Below are positions 24,119-35,803 of a stretch of 64,000 nt of DNA, piece after piece. The notes beneath the pieces are model-generated. The model was given only the letters and a program-made list of their open reading frames with translations, searched no databases and was not told the origin of the DNA. The stretch covers positions 168,585 through 232,584 of the forward strand of contig JAIXMO010000047.1 of the NCBI GenBank assembly GCA_025677825.1. The letters are read 5' to 3'. The position numbers and the translations under genes are program-made. The DNA comes from Helicostylum pulchrum. Taxonomy: Eukaryota > Mucoromycota > Mucoromycetes > Mucorales > Mucoraceae. Position 1 is the first letter of the stretch; every line of letters begins with the position of its first letter.

Positions 24119-24754
24119 ATGTCAAAATACGATGCCACCTTTATGAAAGAAGCACTTGTTGTAGCTCAAGAAGCTTTCGACAACCTAGAAGTACCAGTCG
24201 GTTGTGTATTTGTTTTAAACAACCAAAAAATTATCGCACGAGGTTGTAATAAACCTAACGAAAGTTACAATGTAAAAAAAAAAAAAAAAAAAGTTTTCTA
24301 CGTTTTTGCACACGCAACTAAAATAAAATAAAAATATAGGCTACACGACACGCAGAATTTGAAGCAATTGATTTGATATTAAAAGAGCACGATAGAACTA
24401 TATTCCAAGACGTAGACTTGTACGTTACGGTCGAGCCCTGTGTTATGTGTGCTTCTGCTTTACGACAAGTAGGTATTCGTCACGTTTACTTCGGCTGTGC
24501 AAATGAAAAGTTTGGAGGCAATGGATCTGTATTTAATATCAATACCGAGTAAGTACAACCAAGCACAAAGTTGCTTTTTTTTCAAAAAAAAAAACGAAAA
24601 CTTTTTGACAGCTCTGTCCCCAAATAGCTCTAGATTAGATACAACTGAATCCAAAGGATATCCTTCAGAAGGAGGATTCTTTTATGAAGAAGCAATTTTG
24701 ATGTTACGAAAATTTTATATTCGAGAAAATAAGCATGGTAAAAAAAGAAAATAA
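24119..24754 (+). CDS. TAD2: tRNA-specific adenosine deaminase, catalytic subunit (apparent frameshift)
   Basis: Exons 24119-24271, 24340-24548 and 24612-24754. The protein starts MSKYDATFMKEAL and has the cytidine-deaminase-type zinc site H55-A-E57 plus P84-C85-x-x-C88, the arrangement of Tad2/ADAT2. With its Tad3 partner this enzyme makes inosine at tRNA position 34. The C-terminus EEAILMLRKFYIREN also matches the family. Standard GT-AG splicing of exon 2 to exon 3 leads to a stop after a few codons. If the CCCC run at 24618-24621 had three Cs, the family sequence would continue without a break to about 167 residues. This is either an assembly error or a real 1-nt insertion; the gene is essential in yeast, so error is more likely. 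Confidence 0.85.
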
Positions 24755-24994
24755 TATATAAACAAGAAGAGAAAACTAATATATAAAAACGTTTTTTTTT
24801 TTTAAAAAAAAAAAGCACCAGTGCCAAGAAAAAAGACAAATAGAGTTCTCAAAACCGAGACTATACCCATGAATAAATAAATAAAAAAAGCGTAAATAAT
24901 TGTAGTGGTAACGAAAGTGTGTAGCAGTAGTAATAGTAGTAGTAGTAGTAGTTTGCAGTAGTTGCAGTGGTAGTATTATTTTTTCCTTTTTAAT

Positions 24995-26147
24995 TTACAA
25001 ATTTATGGTTTGAGCAACACCGACGACATCATTACCTAACCCATCCTTCTTTGGAGCCGCCGTACGCGCAACCATCCAATCATACCACTCATCCTCCGAC
25101 TTGCCATTTAAAATCGCCACGATTATCACCGACATGTTATCACAGCCCACACCTCCACCATCGCTATCGGGTGCCAAACAATGATCCATCATCTGCTCAC
25201 AGATCTCCTCCAGTTTTGTCCTCTCTGATAACGCCTGACGCACATAATTCACTACTTGTTGGTTCGTCATACAGTCCCAAATACCATCACACGCCAACAC
25301 AAAGAACTCGTCTTCATCCATAATTGTATGCTCAATGACATCGGGGTCGCACGTAACCGCTTGTAGTTCTGCAGGCAATGTTGCGTTTTGTTTGAACTCA
25401 AAGTCTCCAATAGCACGAGAGAGCGCAAGGTTGCCGTTCACACGTCCAAATTCAACAAACCCGCCCGCGTTCACAATACGTTTATTTTCCTTGGGGTCCA
25501 CTGGTTTATGGTCATATGATAATGGTTTGCTTTTACCGGCTGTGCTGATCACCGATCTGGAATCACCCGCATTGGCACAATAAATATGCTTTTGATCAGG
25601 TGTCACGAGGATAGTTACTGCTGTACATCCAGAAGGATCATAAGAGAAGTTTTGATCTTTTTATATATGTGAGAATGTTGTTTACTTTCTTTTTTTTTTT
25701 TACTTGTGTGTTTTACCTTTTATAAGCTCTCTATCTAATCCCAGAAAAGATTGGACCAAAGCAGAAGTATAGTCTCTCTTTTGAAAGAATGGATTTTCAA
25801 TTACGCGATGATGCAGTGTTTGTCCTGTATATTGCGCAACTGTTGAACCTACATATAACACGTCAGAAAAAGTTTTCTCTCTTTTGCTTAAGTATATATA
25901 TACCTCCGTGACCATCATAAACGCCAAAAAAACTAGCGGTTGTGCCATCCAAATCTAATTCTGCGCAATGAGCATCTTCCATAGCTACGATTTAAAAAAT
26001 ATAAGTATAAAAAAGACGAAATATGTGTGTTATGAAAAACTTACTTAGCCTCCATCCTTGCATGCAAGAAAGTCCGTACATTAAGTTCTTGTTCTTTCCT
26101 TCATGTGTAGTCTTTTCAGTAATAGGTTCTGAAAGTGTTTGTCCCAT
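24995..26147 (-). CDS. PP2C-family serine/threonine phosphatase (Ptc2/3-like)
   Basis: Four exons, 26147-26045, 25984-25904, 25848-25717 and 25656-24995, join in frame to 325 residues. The N-terminus MGQTLSEP carries a Gly2 that could be myristoylated. The PPM motifs follow in order: GLSCMQGWR and MEDAH, VYDGHGG near residue 58, [33 protein letters not shown], and [10 protein letters not shown]. The metal-binding Asp residues of these motifs are present. The family dephosphorylates stress-MAPK and checkpoint kinases in fungi; the specific target is unknown. A (GTA)n-like run at 24915-24955 lies in the 3' region. Confidence 0.93.
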
Positions 26148-26735
26148 GATCTAAAATATATTTTATATTAAAAGAAAAAAAGAGAAAAAAAAAAGATTAA
26201 AAAAAAAAAGGGGGTCGCCTTTTTAACAAAAAAAAAATCTCTGTTTTAAAAAAACCCAAATTATGTTTTAGTTCACTTTTTTTTTTTTTTTTTACGTCAA
26301 AAGTATATACGCTTAGGCCACCCTTTTTCCTTCAAACACTGGTCATTCTATTTTGGAAACTATTACCGATCGATGACGATGATGATTGCATTTTTATAAA
26401 CGCCGAGAAATTAAAAAAAAAAAAAAAAACTTGTATTTCCTTCAAGAGAAATTATGTCATTTCACTCTCCTCATTATGCGTTCTCTTCTGTTGACATATC
26501 TGGTGTAATAAACAACCGATAAGCTTTTTTTGTGTGTCAAGAAAAAAAAACACGTCAGGTCTACGCGCACACACCTAAAAGAAAAGCCCATTTTAAGAAC
26601 TACTTTTTTTTTTACTTCCTGGTGTTCCGTAACTTCCAAAAAAAAAAAAAAAAAAAACTTGTACAATTAAAAAACGAAAACCTACCTGATTAAGGCAACA
26701 ACACTCCCCCCAAAAAAATTTTTTTTTATTTTATT
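26148..26735. other. Spacer, 0.59 kb, homopolymer-rich
   Basis: Upstream of the phosphatase and downstream of the hydrolase gene, both on the minus strand. It is dominated by A and T runs. The open frame at 26457-26666 is Phe/Lys/Val-rich with no family resemblance and is not called. Confidence 0.5.
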
Positions 26736-28492
26736 TTACGAGGATTTTCTTTCAAGTACATCTTCTACCTTTTGACGTACACCGAATTTACCATTTCTAT
26801 CTTTCTCAAACCACGCTACCGTATCCGCAACTGTTCTATGTACCTTCTTGACCTCCAAGATCTCCTTTTCACTAGGCAACGCGTATCTTCTAAACGGAAG
26901 AAGATGGAAATCATCTGTATGCGTAAAATGCAACCTTCTCTTCACATTAGCATGAAAGTATCGCACGCGAATATCTTGCTCTAAATCCAGGTCTTCCAAT
27001 CTACTCGGGTTCCATTTTGGTTGGGTCTTATTCACCACATGAGAAGTGACACCTTCAATAAAATCATGCGAAAACTACAACAACAAAAAAGCCCAATTAT
27101 AAGTAAAGTATCGAAATAAGAGGGAGAAATATAAATACTTTACAGGTACAGTTTGCCATAAACGATGCTCCATTTGAAGACATTCCTTCAAGGATAACCT
27201 AGACCCTTTACGAATATGCTCATGCGTAATTTTAACACTAGTAGGCGATCTTTTCAAGATTGCGTCCATTGTATCCTTTGAAAACTGGCTCCCGTCTTCT
27301 TTTAACGCATCCATGACATCCTCCATCTTTTCATGCTTAAAACACTCATCCATCCTCTTTCTATCTTTACCTTGCAAAGTATACATACCCGGTGTATGAT
27401 CTCTTTCCACCTCGAACTCTTCAATGGCTCTATGCACCATATCATGTGTAGCATGATCTAACTCTGCTAAACGAGCTTCTAAAGCTTCAAGTCGAGACGA
27501 AGGTACAAAATGAGTAGCCAGCCCTGCAAATCTATTTTTAACTATTAGCCAACTTACACGAACACACACACACAATTAATGACTACTTTACAAAGCATCT
27601 TCTCCCTTCACAATTCTACTCGTGGCACCCATATACGCACCTAAATGTCCATCTAGTCGAGATAAAAAGAAACTTGCGCCTACATCGCAGAATAATCCAA
27701 TGGCATTTTCAGGCATAGCAAACTGTGTGTTCTCTGTAGCGATTCTAAATGGAGCAAAACTACAAAACCCACCACCTGCACCCACTTTACGCAAACAAAA
27801 ATAAATAAAACTATGCGCGCGCTAAAGTAGAAAAAACTTACTGGTGATTCCGTCCATGACTGCAATATAAGGTGTCTTCATCGTTCCCATAAAGTGAAGC
27901 ATATCGTACTCGGTATCAATTTGGTGCTCCAAGTCTCTATGTTTAGCAGGATCTTTCAAACTATTCACCACATCTACCAGCAAAAAAACAAAATTATATA
28001 AACTTCTTGCCTTAAAAAGAGAAGTTTTTTTTTTTTTTTTTTACCTTTGACATCTCCTCCTGCACAAAGAGCTCGTCCAGTACCTTTTAAAAAAACGATT
28101 TTCGCTTGCTCCGAAGCTTCCCAGGCCTAAAAAAAAAAAGAGAGAAAAAAGCTTAACTTTTTTTGGTTTCGTGTTTATATGTTTATATGTTACCCTTAGG
28201 TTGGGATAGATGATATCCACCATTTCCATATCAATAGCATTCAATCGACGCGGCCTATTTAAAATCAATTGTCGAGCCCCAAAATTCTTCTTGATAAGCA
28301 CGGATGACTAAACACACATGATTTATATACACAAAATAAAAAATAAAAAGTGCCCATATATATATTACCTCAATAGTACTTTGCTGCGCAAACTAAAACT
28401 ATTTTGTTAAAATAAACAATAAAACCCCCAAAAAAAAAACTCCCACTACTTACACCTCTTTTAAAGACTAATGGTAAACTTCGACATGTCAT
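26736..28492 (-). CDS. EHD3: 3-hydroxyisobutyryl-CoA hydrolase (HIBCH-like), mitochondrial
   Basis: Eight exons, 28492-28454, 28392-28369, 28307-28194, 28126-28045, 27973-27842, 27784-27592, 27531-27144 and 27074-26736, all join in frame to 436 residues. The N-terminus (MTCRSLPLVFKRGFA) looks like a mitochondrial presequence. Crotonase-fold motifs include ILNRPRRLNAID, GTGRALCAGGDV (oxyanion-hole region), MPENAIGLFCDVGASFFLSRL, and the hydrolase-specific long C-terminal half with KRSPTSVKIT and ECLQMEHRL. The enzyme frees 3-hydroxyisobutyrate in valine catabolism. The substrate-binding segment after DGIT reads MGAGGGFCSFAPFRI, a mild departure from the usual MGGGVGLS pattern. Confidence 0.92.
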
Positions 28493-29119
28493 TTTTTTTC
28501 GAGAGCAAAAAAGATATGGAAAGATGTGTTTGTTTTTTTTTTCTCACATTGAAGTTTTTTAAATTCAGTGCGCTTCAAAATATATGATGACTGATTGTAT
28601 TTACTACTTTTGTCGTTTAAAGCCATGTGGTAGTGGTACAACAGATAAACTTTTGGGGTTAAGAAATAGGGGATGAGCTCTTTTATTGATTTTTTTTTTT
28701 TTTTTTTGTAATAAAAGAATTAAATATATAGGGGGGATAAGAAATATACATGGTAATGATTTTTGTGTTTGAACTGTTAGCTAGAGTAATATGTAATTTT
28801 TTTTGGTTGTTGTTGTTTTTTTTTTTAGTTTTTGTAGTTTTTTTTTGTTGTTTTCGTAGTTTTTGTTGGTTTTTTTGTAAAAAAAGTTGAACTGAAGAAT
28901 ATATATATATATTTTTTTTTGTTATAGAGTAACCTTGAAGGTTGATAGAGTAAGTCTTGAAGGTTAATAGAGTAAATCTTGAAGGTTGATTAAAGATTAC
29001 TATAATAGGCTTGAAACAAAATATTTTAATTGATAAAATATTTTTTTGTGGTGGTTGTAGGCTTGAAACAAAATCTTTTAGTTGTAAAAAGATTTTTTTT
29101 TGTTTGTTGGTGAATAAAA
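28493..29119. other. T/G-rich spacer with small repeats
   Basis: Spacer between two minus-strand genes. 28760-28910 is strongly T/G-rich. Three tandem copies of a 21-23 nt unit (TAGAGTAA plus CTTGAAGGTTGA) lie at 28924-28990. Two copies of a 22-nt GGCTTGAAACAAAATNTTTTA-like unit lie near 29008 and 29059. These would fall in the 3' untranslated region of the gene at 29120-29707. Confidence 0.6.
28924..28990. repeat. Three tandem copies of a 21-23 nt unit
   Basis: Units begin at 28924, 28945 and 28967 and share TAGAGTAA, two variable bases, then CTTGAAGGTT. No coding potential. Confidence 0.75.
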
Positions 29120-29707
29120 TTACTTGCGTAACTTCATTAATCTTCTTGGTGGCTTTGGCTTTGGGGGAGAATCCTTAATTGTGTCCTTGAACTGAACAGA
29201 TAAATCATCATAGTCGATGAATCCCCAATTATCATCAAAGGGTCTTTTGAGAGGGCGATATTGTTGTCCATCTTCACTGATAAATGTCGACCTGGACAAG
29301 ATATCATTTTCCAATGCGTCATTAAATTGTTCACTATCAAAGGACTTCTTAGTACATATATTTTGCTCAAAGAAGTGTTCAATATTCTTCTTCTCGGTCC
29401 AGATAAGATTAGCTAAAGCAAAGGCTCCGTACGCGAAAGTATGAGTTACATTATCGGCAATGTTTGTGGCGATTGTCTTTACACGCTTGCTTGGTGGTAC
29501 ATATGCATATAAAAGTCTGTCCATACTGTGTGTTACCACATCGGGGTACCAATAGAATGAGTATTTGGAGTCCATTGCATGGCGTTGATACTGGTGGGCG
29601 TCATAGCCAGCGGCGTAAGCTTGATAGTCCTTGAAAGAGTTCTTTAAGCTCTTGAAACAGTTGTACACGTAATCAAGACAACCCCCTTGACCTGCTTTAG
29701 ATTCCAT
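29120..29707 (-). CDS. Uncharacterised 195-residue protein
   Basis: One uninterrupted frame from the ATG at 29707. The first 75 residues are rich in Tyr, Gln and His (YDAHQYQRHA, YSFYWYPD). A mildly hydrophobic segment HTFAYGAFALANLIW sits near residues 90-105. The C-terminal part is charged, ending in a Pro/Lys-rich KPKPPRR tail. No signal peptide, catalytic motif or family is recognised. Codon use and amino-acid balance look like a real gene. Both flanks hold short repeats: CTTTGGTGCTT-type units upstream (29757-29862) and the tandem units downstream. Confidence 0.6.
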   Translation of the reverse strand: MESKAGQGGCLDYVYNCFKSLKNSFKDYQAYAAGYDAHQYQRHAMDSKYSFYWYPDVVTHSMDRLLYAYVPPSKRVKTIATNIADNVTHTFAYGAFALANLIWTEKKNIEHFFEQNICTKKSFDSEQFNDALENDILSRSTFISEDGQQYRPLKRPFDDNWGFIDYDDLSVQFKDTIKDSPPKPKPPRRLMKLRK

Positions 29708-31356
29708 TATAACTTTGCTTAGTGTTTGAGTAGTAAATATAAAAAAAAAAGAGACGGTTGGTGCTTAAAGAAAAAAAACTTTGGTGCTTTGGTGCTTTTA
29801 AAAAAAAGACTTTTGCTGCTTTAAAATAAACTTTGGTGCTTTAAAGAAAACTTTGGTGCTTGTTATAAAAAAGATAAAAAAAGGTGGGATACAATGGAAG
29901 TGATAAACGATAAAAGAAAAAAAGAAAGAGAAAGAAAAAGATCCTTTTTTTTTTACCTTATATTCAAAAGGGGGATGATTGTGAGAACAAAATCACAAGA
30001 CTTTTTGGCTGTTTTTATTTTATATTAACCAGTTTTGTGCAGTGTGGTATATTTTTATCATCAATTTCTAAAATAGGTTATTTCAATTATGGCCTACTAC
30101 TGTTACAATCAACAAACTGTTAAATTCATATATCCCATTCCAGAGTTTTTTAAACTTTTCTATCACCCCTTCGTTAACTCCTTTGCTAGTTACTATAGGC
30201 TTATTCGGTAAAAAACACACATCCTCTCCCCCTTTTTTTATAAAACATTAACTCGAGACCTAACGAACCCTTACTTTTTCTGATAGCACGACACCCGACA
30301 TATATACAACTATACAGAAAAAAAAAGTACCATCAAACTGTATCTCAGCTTTATTAAACCCGTACATAATAAGGTACTTGTAAAAAAATGATGCACTTTG
30401 TAAACAGTATTTCATATTAATGACATAACACCTTTCTAGCTAAAAAAAAGTTGGAACAAGAATGTTTGAACCGTCAGATACACGTTTTTTTTTCTTTATA
30501 AGCCAGCTATAAGTTTATCTCACCATGACGGCAGTTGTCCGGTCAAGGGTATAATCAACCGAAACATATAAAAGTACTTTATCTACCTGTGACAAAAAAA
30601 AAAAAAAAAAAAAAAACCAAGTAAAATCCAACGAAAATATGTGATAGAAAAAACACATGTAGGAGAGGATATGCATTATAATCACATTCGTTTATAACGC
30701 GTTCACGGGTGATGAGAAAAGAATCAAATCTTCATATGTACAGTTCCAAACCTATTTTTAGTTAAACAGATGAATTTACTTACCGAGTACCGACTTCAAA
30801 CTCTTACAAGCTGTACTGACACGCTCTTTTTTTTTTTGATAAAAAAAGGGGGGAGGACGGGGGGAGTAGTTTTTTTTTTTCTACGTGTACTAGGAGAACT
30901 TTTAAAATTCAAATTTTATAACTTGATTTAATTTATCAGGTCAATTAGTACCTTAATAAGACCTATATCACTCAAACTTTATCATTGATATGAAAACATT
31001 GAAACAAAATCAACTAAAAACATTCGGATCTTATAAACGGGTCATAAAAGATCACATCACTAAAAGGAACTTACAATCCCGAGAGAGAAATAGATGACCA
31101 GTATACAAGAACAAAAAAAAAAGCTGTTCAGGGATTAAGTGGTCTCATGCTTAAGCCTTTCATGAAATCTGAATGGGGAAGCCGGAAACATTTATTAATA
31201 CACATGATAAAAAAAAAAAAAATACCGTGGTTGTACTTTTTTTTTCTGCAACCATATAGTCTGTGTGCTTTTTTTTCAATCGTTACACGCATATCTGTGG
31301 TCACCCATCGGCTCTTTAATCGCATTTCCGTTAATTTATTTATTTTAAAAAAAAGT
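29708..31356. other. Intergenic, 1.65 kb, no gene seen
   Basis: The first 160 nt upstream of the start codon at 29707 hold five dispersed TTGGTGCTT units (29757-29862). The remainder is AT-rich with T and A runs. Overlapping open frames at 31128-31422 on both strands are Phe/Lys-rich and are not called. Confidence 0.55.
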
Positions 31357-34300
31357 TTAAATGGTTGGTTTGTAAAATCCTATAGCCTTCCATTGCTCAA
31401 AGGATTTACTAAACAATCTTGAACCAACAACAGGTGCTTTATCAATAATTGACGTAACCGCTACCGTCTTCTTTGTTTCCCAAACAGGCATCTTGAGCGA
31501 CGAGTGCAAGAAACTATCTTGATAAAACGAAACCAATTTAAACGCGGGGTTACTTTCATCCTTGGCCAATGCATCTAACCACTCTACCGGAGACACGACC
31601 TCAAACCTCATCCCTGCATCTTTAACCGAATCTAACACATCTCTCCATTGCACAAGACGAGGGTTTACAATATGATATACGGACTGATCCTTATTCGCAG
31701 TAAAGTACGCTGTCTTGAGCATAATCTCCGTGATGGCCGCAGCAGCATGATCCACCGTAATCCAATCCACTGAGATACCCAAATCTGGAAACTTACGCAA
31801 TTAAGATCCTCCCACAAGCATCAACGGATACTGCTCAGAGCTATTCCAAACGCCCTTTTCTGAATCACCACAAACCTGCGTCACTCTTTCCACATAGCAC
31901 GGAATATTTTTCTCCGTCGTCAAATAATTTAACAACACTTCCACCACAAACTTTGATTGCGCGTAACCCATAGGCATCGCCACCCTTGAATCCAACCTTA
32001 CCGGCTCTTCAAGAATACTATCACCATTACCACCGTGCCCGATACTAGCAGAAATACTGGATACAAAATGAACATGCATCGGGTTGACTTGACGGTACGC
32101 AAACCTGATCAAATTATAAAACGGCGCAACGCACTCTTTCTCATAATGCTCAATCGACATATTGAAATCCAACAACCACCCACAATGCTGTACAATCGTC
32201 ACTTCACTCTTCACCTCAAAGTATTCTTCATCACTCAGCCCCAGGAACGGCTCACTCAACTGCATGCGCAATACTTCGACTCTCTCACTTTTTAAAAGTG
32301 ACGTATCCAAAGACCGGGTTTCAAACGCTTGCATTAACCGTGCCATCATCATCGTCTGCTGCCCTGTCTTCTCACGTACCATCACGTACACTTTCTTCAC
32401 AGACCTGTCAAGAAGTAAATCACGTAGTATAAACGAACCAAGGGACCCAGTTGCGCCTGTCAACAAAACCACCTTACTACCTTGCTTATCACTGTACGTG
32501 TTTGTAGCTGCAGTCAGAAAATCTCGTTTTGCCCGTTTAATGTAGTCAATCGCTATCTGCTGCGTCTGCTGATACCTCCCCTCTATCACCTCGTCGTGCT
32601 CTTCCTTCGTATCACCGATCAGCGCCTTACACACGGCCTCAACGCTCGTATACTGATATAAGAAATTCAACGACCCGTTATCAAAATACTCTACAACCAA
32701 GTTCCGAAACTGAATCGCCGTCAGTGAATCAAGTCCGTAATAAAACAACGATTGCGATCGATCCACCATCGATCCCTCGTCAATATCATCCATTACCTTA
32801 ACCGCGCACGACACCACAAACTCTTCTACTTGCTCGTACGTCCAACTCGATGTATTTTTATCAAAATCTCTTGACGAAGGTCCCTGTAAAAACTCCTTAT
32901 ACATCTTTTCAACCATACCAATATACTCCAACTCGGCCTTCTTTCGCATCACAGTACCTTTATCCGTAGACGGCAACGTCTTTTCCAACGGTAAGATCTT
33001 GACCATCTGCGGCAGTATGATGCTGTGCTTGCTGCCGGACTCTTTATTTGCGCGCTTGATCGCCACATGCACGGTCGATACGATATCTTCGGGCGAAACA
33101 CGCTTCGCATACGCCATATCAATTTCAATAAGAGCAGCTGTGCACTGCCGCCCATGCCCAACCACCGCAACCTGTTTCACAATAGCTTCTTGTCGAATAA
33201 TTGCTTCCATCGAGACCGGGTCTGTCTTTTTTCCGTTTTCCATGACCAGCATATCGTCACGTCTTCCTACGTACCGATAATACCCCGGGAACTTGACATC
33301 CTCTCTGAACAAATCGTTGGTATCGTACCCGCCATCCTTTCAATTTGAAATGCCCATAGCTAAATTAGGCGACCCTTTACGAATATACAAGTGCTTGATA
33401 TCGGGTTCTGCCTCATCGTCGGTTTTAAAGACGTGGTAGTAGTGACCGTGTTCGTCCTTCAAGAAGGGTGCGACAGACGTCCAATTCTCACTGCGCGGGT
33501 CTAAATTGGATGACATGGACCCGCCTGTTTCAGTAGACCCGTACATGTCGCGTACATTGACACCGTGCGTCTGAAGCCAGTGAGCAGACTCGTACTTGAG
33601 TGGAGCTCCTCCAAACGCTGCAACTAAAAGTCGCTTGACCGTAGAAAAGTCCTTAGTTTTCTTTAGGTACTCGATCATTTGCTCGTAGATGATAGGCTGT
33701 GCTGACATAATCGTGTATTTATTAGTCTCTAGTGCAAAATGAAGTTCCTCTTGTGATGATTGAAGCTTCTCCATAAATACTGCTTTTCCACCTACAAACG
33801 ATGCACCAAAAATAGGAAAAAACCCAAAAATATGATATCTGGTATAAATATTTATTAGAACAACCTCCCCCTTTTTTTTAAAAACAAATATCTTACTTAC
33901 AAAGACGTACAAGCAAGAAATGTATCGTTCGCATTGAGATCACGTAACCCTTTCTCCTTCGTAACAAGCCTATGAAACGGACTCATTATATTAAACAAAT
34001 ACATATTACTGAGATAATTAGGTTTAGGTAACGAAACCGAACCGGACGTATGAAAAATTAATGCCGTCTTTTCAATATCCTCATCCAAAAATTTGTAATC
34101 CAACAACCGTTTATGGTTCACATCCCTAGATTTCTTTAACAACCGATTCATATCTAGAGCTTCCAACACAGCTGTCTTGATCAGAACCGAGCATTGCATC
34201 CGTACACAATTCGCCATCGCTTCATAATTGGGTGTAACAAACAACAGCGTAGTACTTGTCTTTTTTAACAAATTAACAACGCCTGCTTCAGAAGTACGAG

Positions 34301-34625
34301 GTGAGATGGCTACCACGGGTATACGCAGCTTCAACATCGCCAACAAGGTAATCAGGTACTCTGCGCCATGGTCTCCAATAAACGATATGGTTTCAACGTC
34401 TCTTGTAGCATGTACCAATTGACAGGCGAGATTGGTGGCGAGACGATCGACTTGCGCATACGTCAAGGTTTCATACCGCCTGTTGGAATAATAGTAAACG
34501 TAAGGGGTATTGGCATACAGAGCGCACTGGATGTTCATAAAGTTCGTAAGTGACTTATAGTACTCTGGAATAGATTGTCCATTAGAGAAGCTAACATAAG
34601 AAGGTATCTTTGGTGGTTTTGCCAT
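31357..34625 (-). pseudogene. A-T-R adenylate-forming reductase with two nonsense codons
   Basis: Exons 34625-33901 and 33838-31357 (62-nt intron) mirror the intact paralogue at 38567-41809 in exon structure. Domains are adenylation (HTSGSVSLPK, MYGSTETGG, VGRRDD), a phosphopantetheine carrier site (GLDSLTAIQ), and a thioester reductase with TGATGSLGS and the YAQSK catalytic pair. The frame is continuous except for TGA at 33342-33340, where the paralogue has Arg, and TAA at 31803-31801, where the paralogue has Ile. No indels are needed. The coding sequence is visibly more GC-rich than the paralogue, so it is not a recent copy of it. Either it is young in its decay, or the stops are tolerated or recoded. 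A translated product would stop after the adenylation domain core, at about residue 407. Confidence 0.82.
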
Positions 34626-35803
34626 TTTGTTTTTTTTAAAACAAGGGAAGATAAAAAAATGGAACTTATATACGAAATCTGCGTTGTCTTTGCAAAAATC
34701 TTAGATGTAAGTGATTTCCCATTATATTCTGTGCAGTATAAAATCTTTTTTTTTTAGCTCTAGAATAACGACAGACGCGAAACTACATGTTACCATAGTT
34801 TCTGCACAAATGTCTTAAAATATGTCCCCCCGTCACGTTTTGGTCGAAAAATCAATTTTTTTTTTATTGTGAGGAAAAAGTAGTAAACATTTTTTTTTTA
34901 AAAAAAAGGTTCACGCTTTTTAACTTAATTCTTGTATAATGCATGAAATATACTTATGGTTCAAAGTAGCTCGGTCTACGTAATTAAGCCAACTGATAGC
35001 TCCTTTAACGTCGTTTAAAATGTCGCATCGAAAAAAAAAATCGTAGTGGTAGTAGTTTATAAACTAATTTTTTAAAAAAAATAAGTGAAATATATTCATT
35101 ATACTCCGGAAAAAGTAAAGAATGGTAATAGCTCATTGGTCTCTTACTAAAAAAAAAAGAAACGAGATGCCGTCATATGACAAGTTACCAAACGATGAGA
35201 AGCCTCGACTCTCAAGTCTATCAGAATTCAAAATGGAACCATAAAATATATCACGTCGTACAATTCCTCTTTTGTCCTAGAAGAATAAAAATGATAACTA
35301 CACAAACGAAATGAGATACTCAGCTAGTTCTATAATTGGAAAGGAAAAAACTATGCCTTCTTTTTTTTTCCTTTCGATAGGTATCTATTAAAAGTTGAAA
35401 AGTTGGCTATTTCCAGTACCTATGTAGTTTTTACTGGTAGTACAAACTTACTCGATCTTGAATTGATCCAGAATCTTTTTTTATAGGTATAAATCGTAGT
35501 GATTAGTGTTTCTATAAAGTATCGACACTAATAAAATAAACTAGAGGTATATCATCTTCAAAGGACAAAGTAACTTTCGAATAAGAAACCGTATCGAAAA
35601 AATTGAGAATCGGAGCTTCTGTCTTACTCCCAAAATAATGGGCTCACTTAGAAATTACCCAATAAGATTACTTTGTAATGCGTTTCTGGTTTTTTTTTCC
35701 TTGTTTGAACTGGGGACAATAAAAGAAACCCCAAATCCGTTCTTTTCTTCTTTCTTTTTTCTCTTCCAAGATATTCTTAACAACAAAGTATAACAAAAAA
35801 AAA
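34626..35803. other. Divergent spacer, 1.18 kb
   Basis: Separates the interrupted A-T-R gene from the CBS-domain gene. AT-rich with short homopolymers; no RNA gene or repeat recognised. Confidence 0.5.

Noticed and set aside
24549..24611. Unspliced read-through of the last TAD2 intron
   Set aside because: The open frame through it is a different frame from exon 2 and would insert a Phe/Lys run into a conserved region.
33340..33342. TGA as selenocysteine or programmed read-through
   Set aside because: The paralogue has Arg at this site, fungi of this group are not known to use selenocysteine, and a second, different stop (TAA) occurs downstream; ordinary nonsense mutation is simpler.
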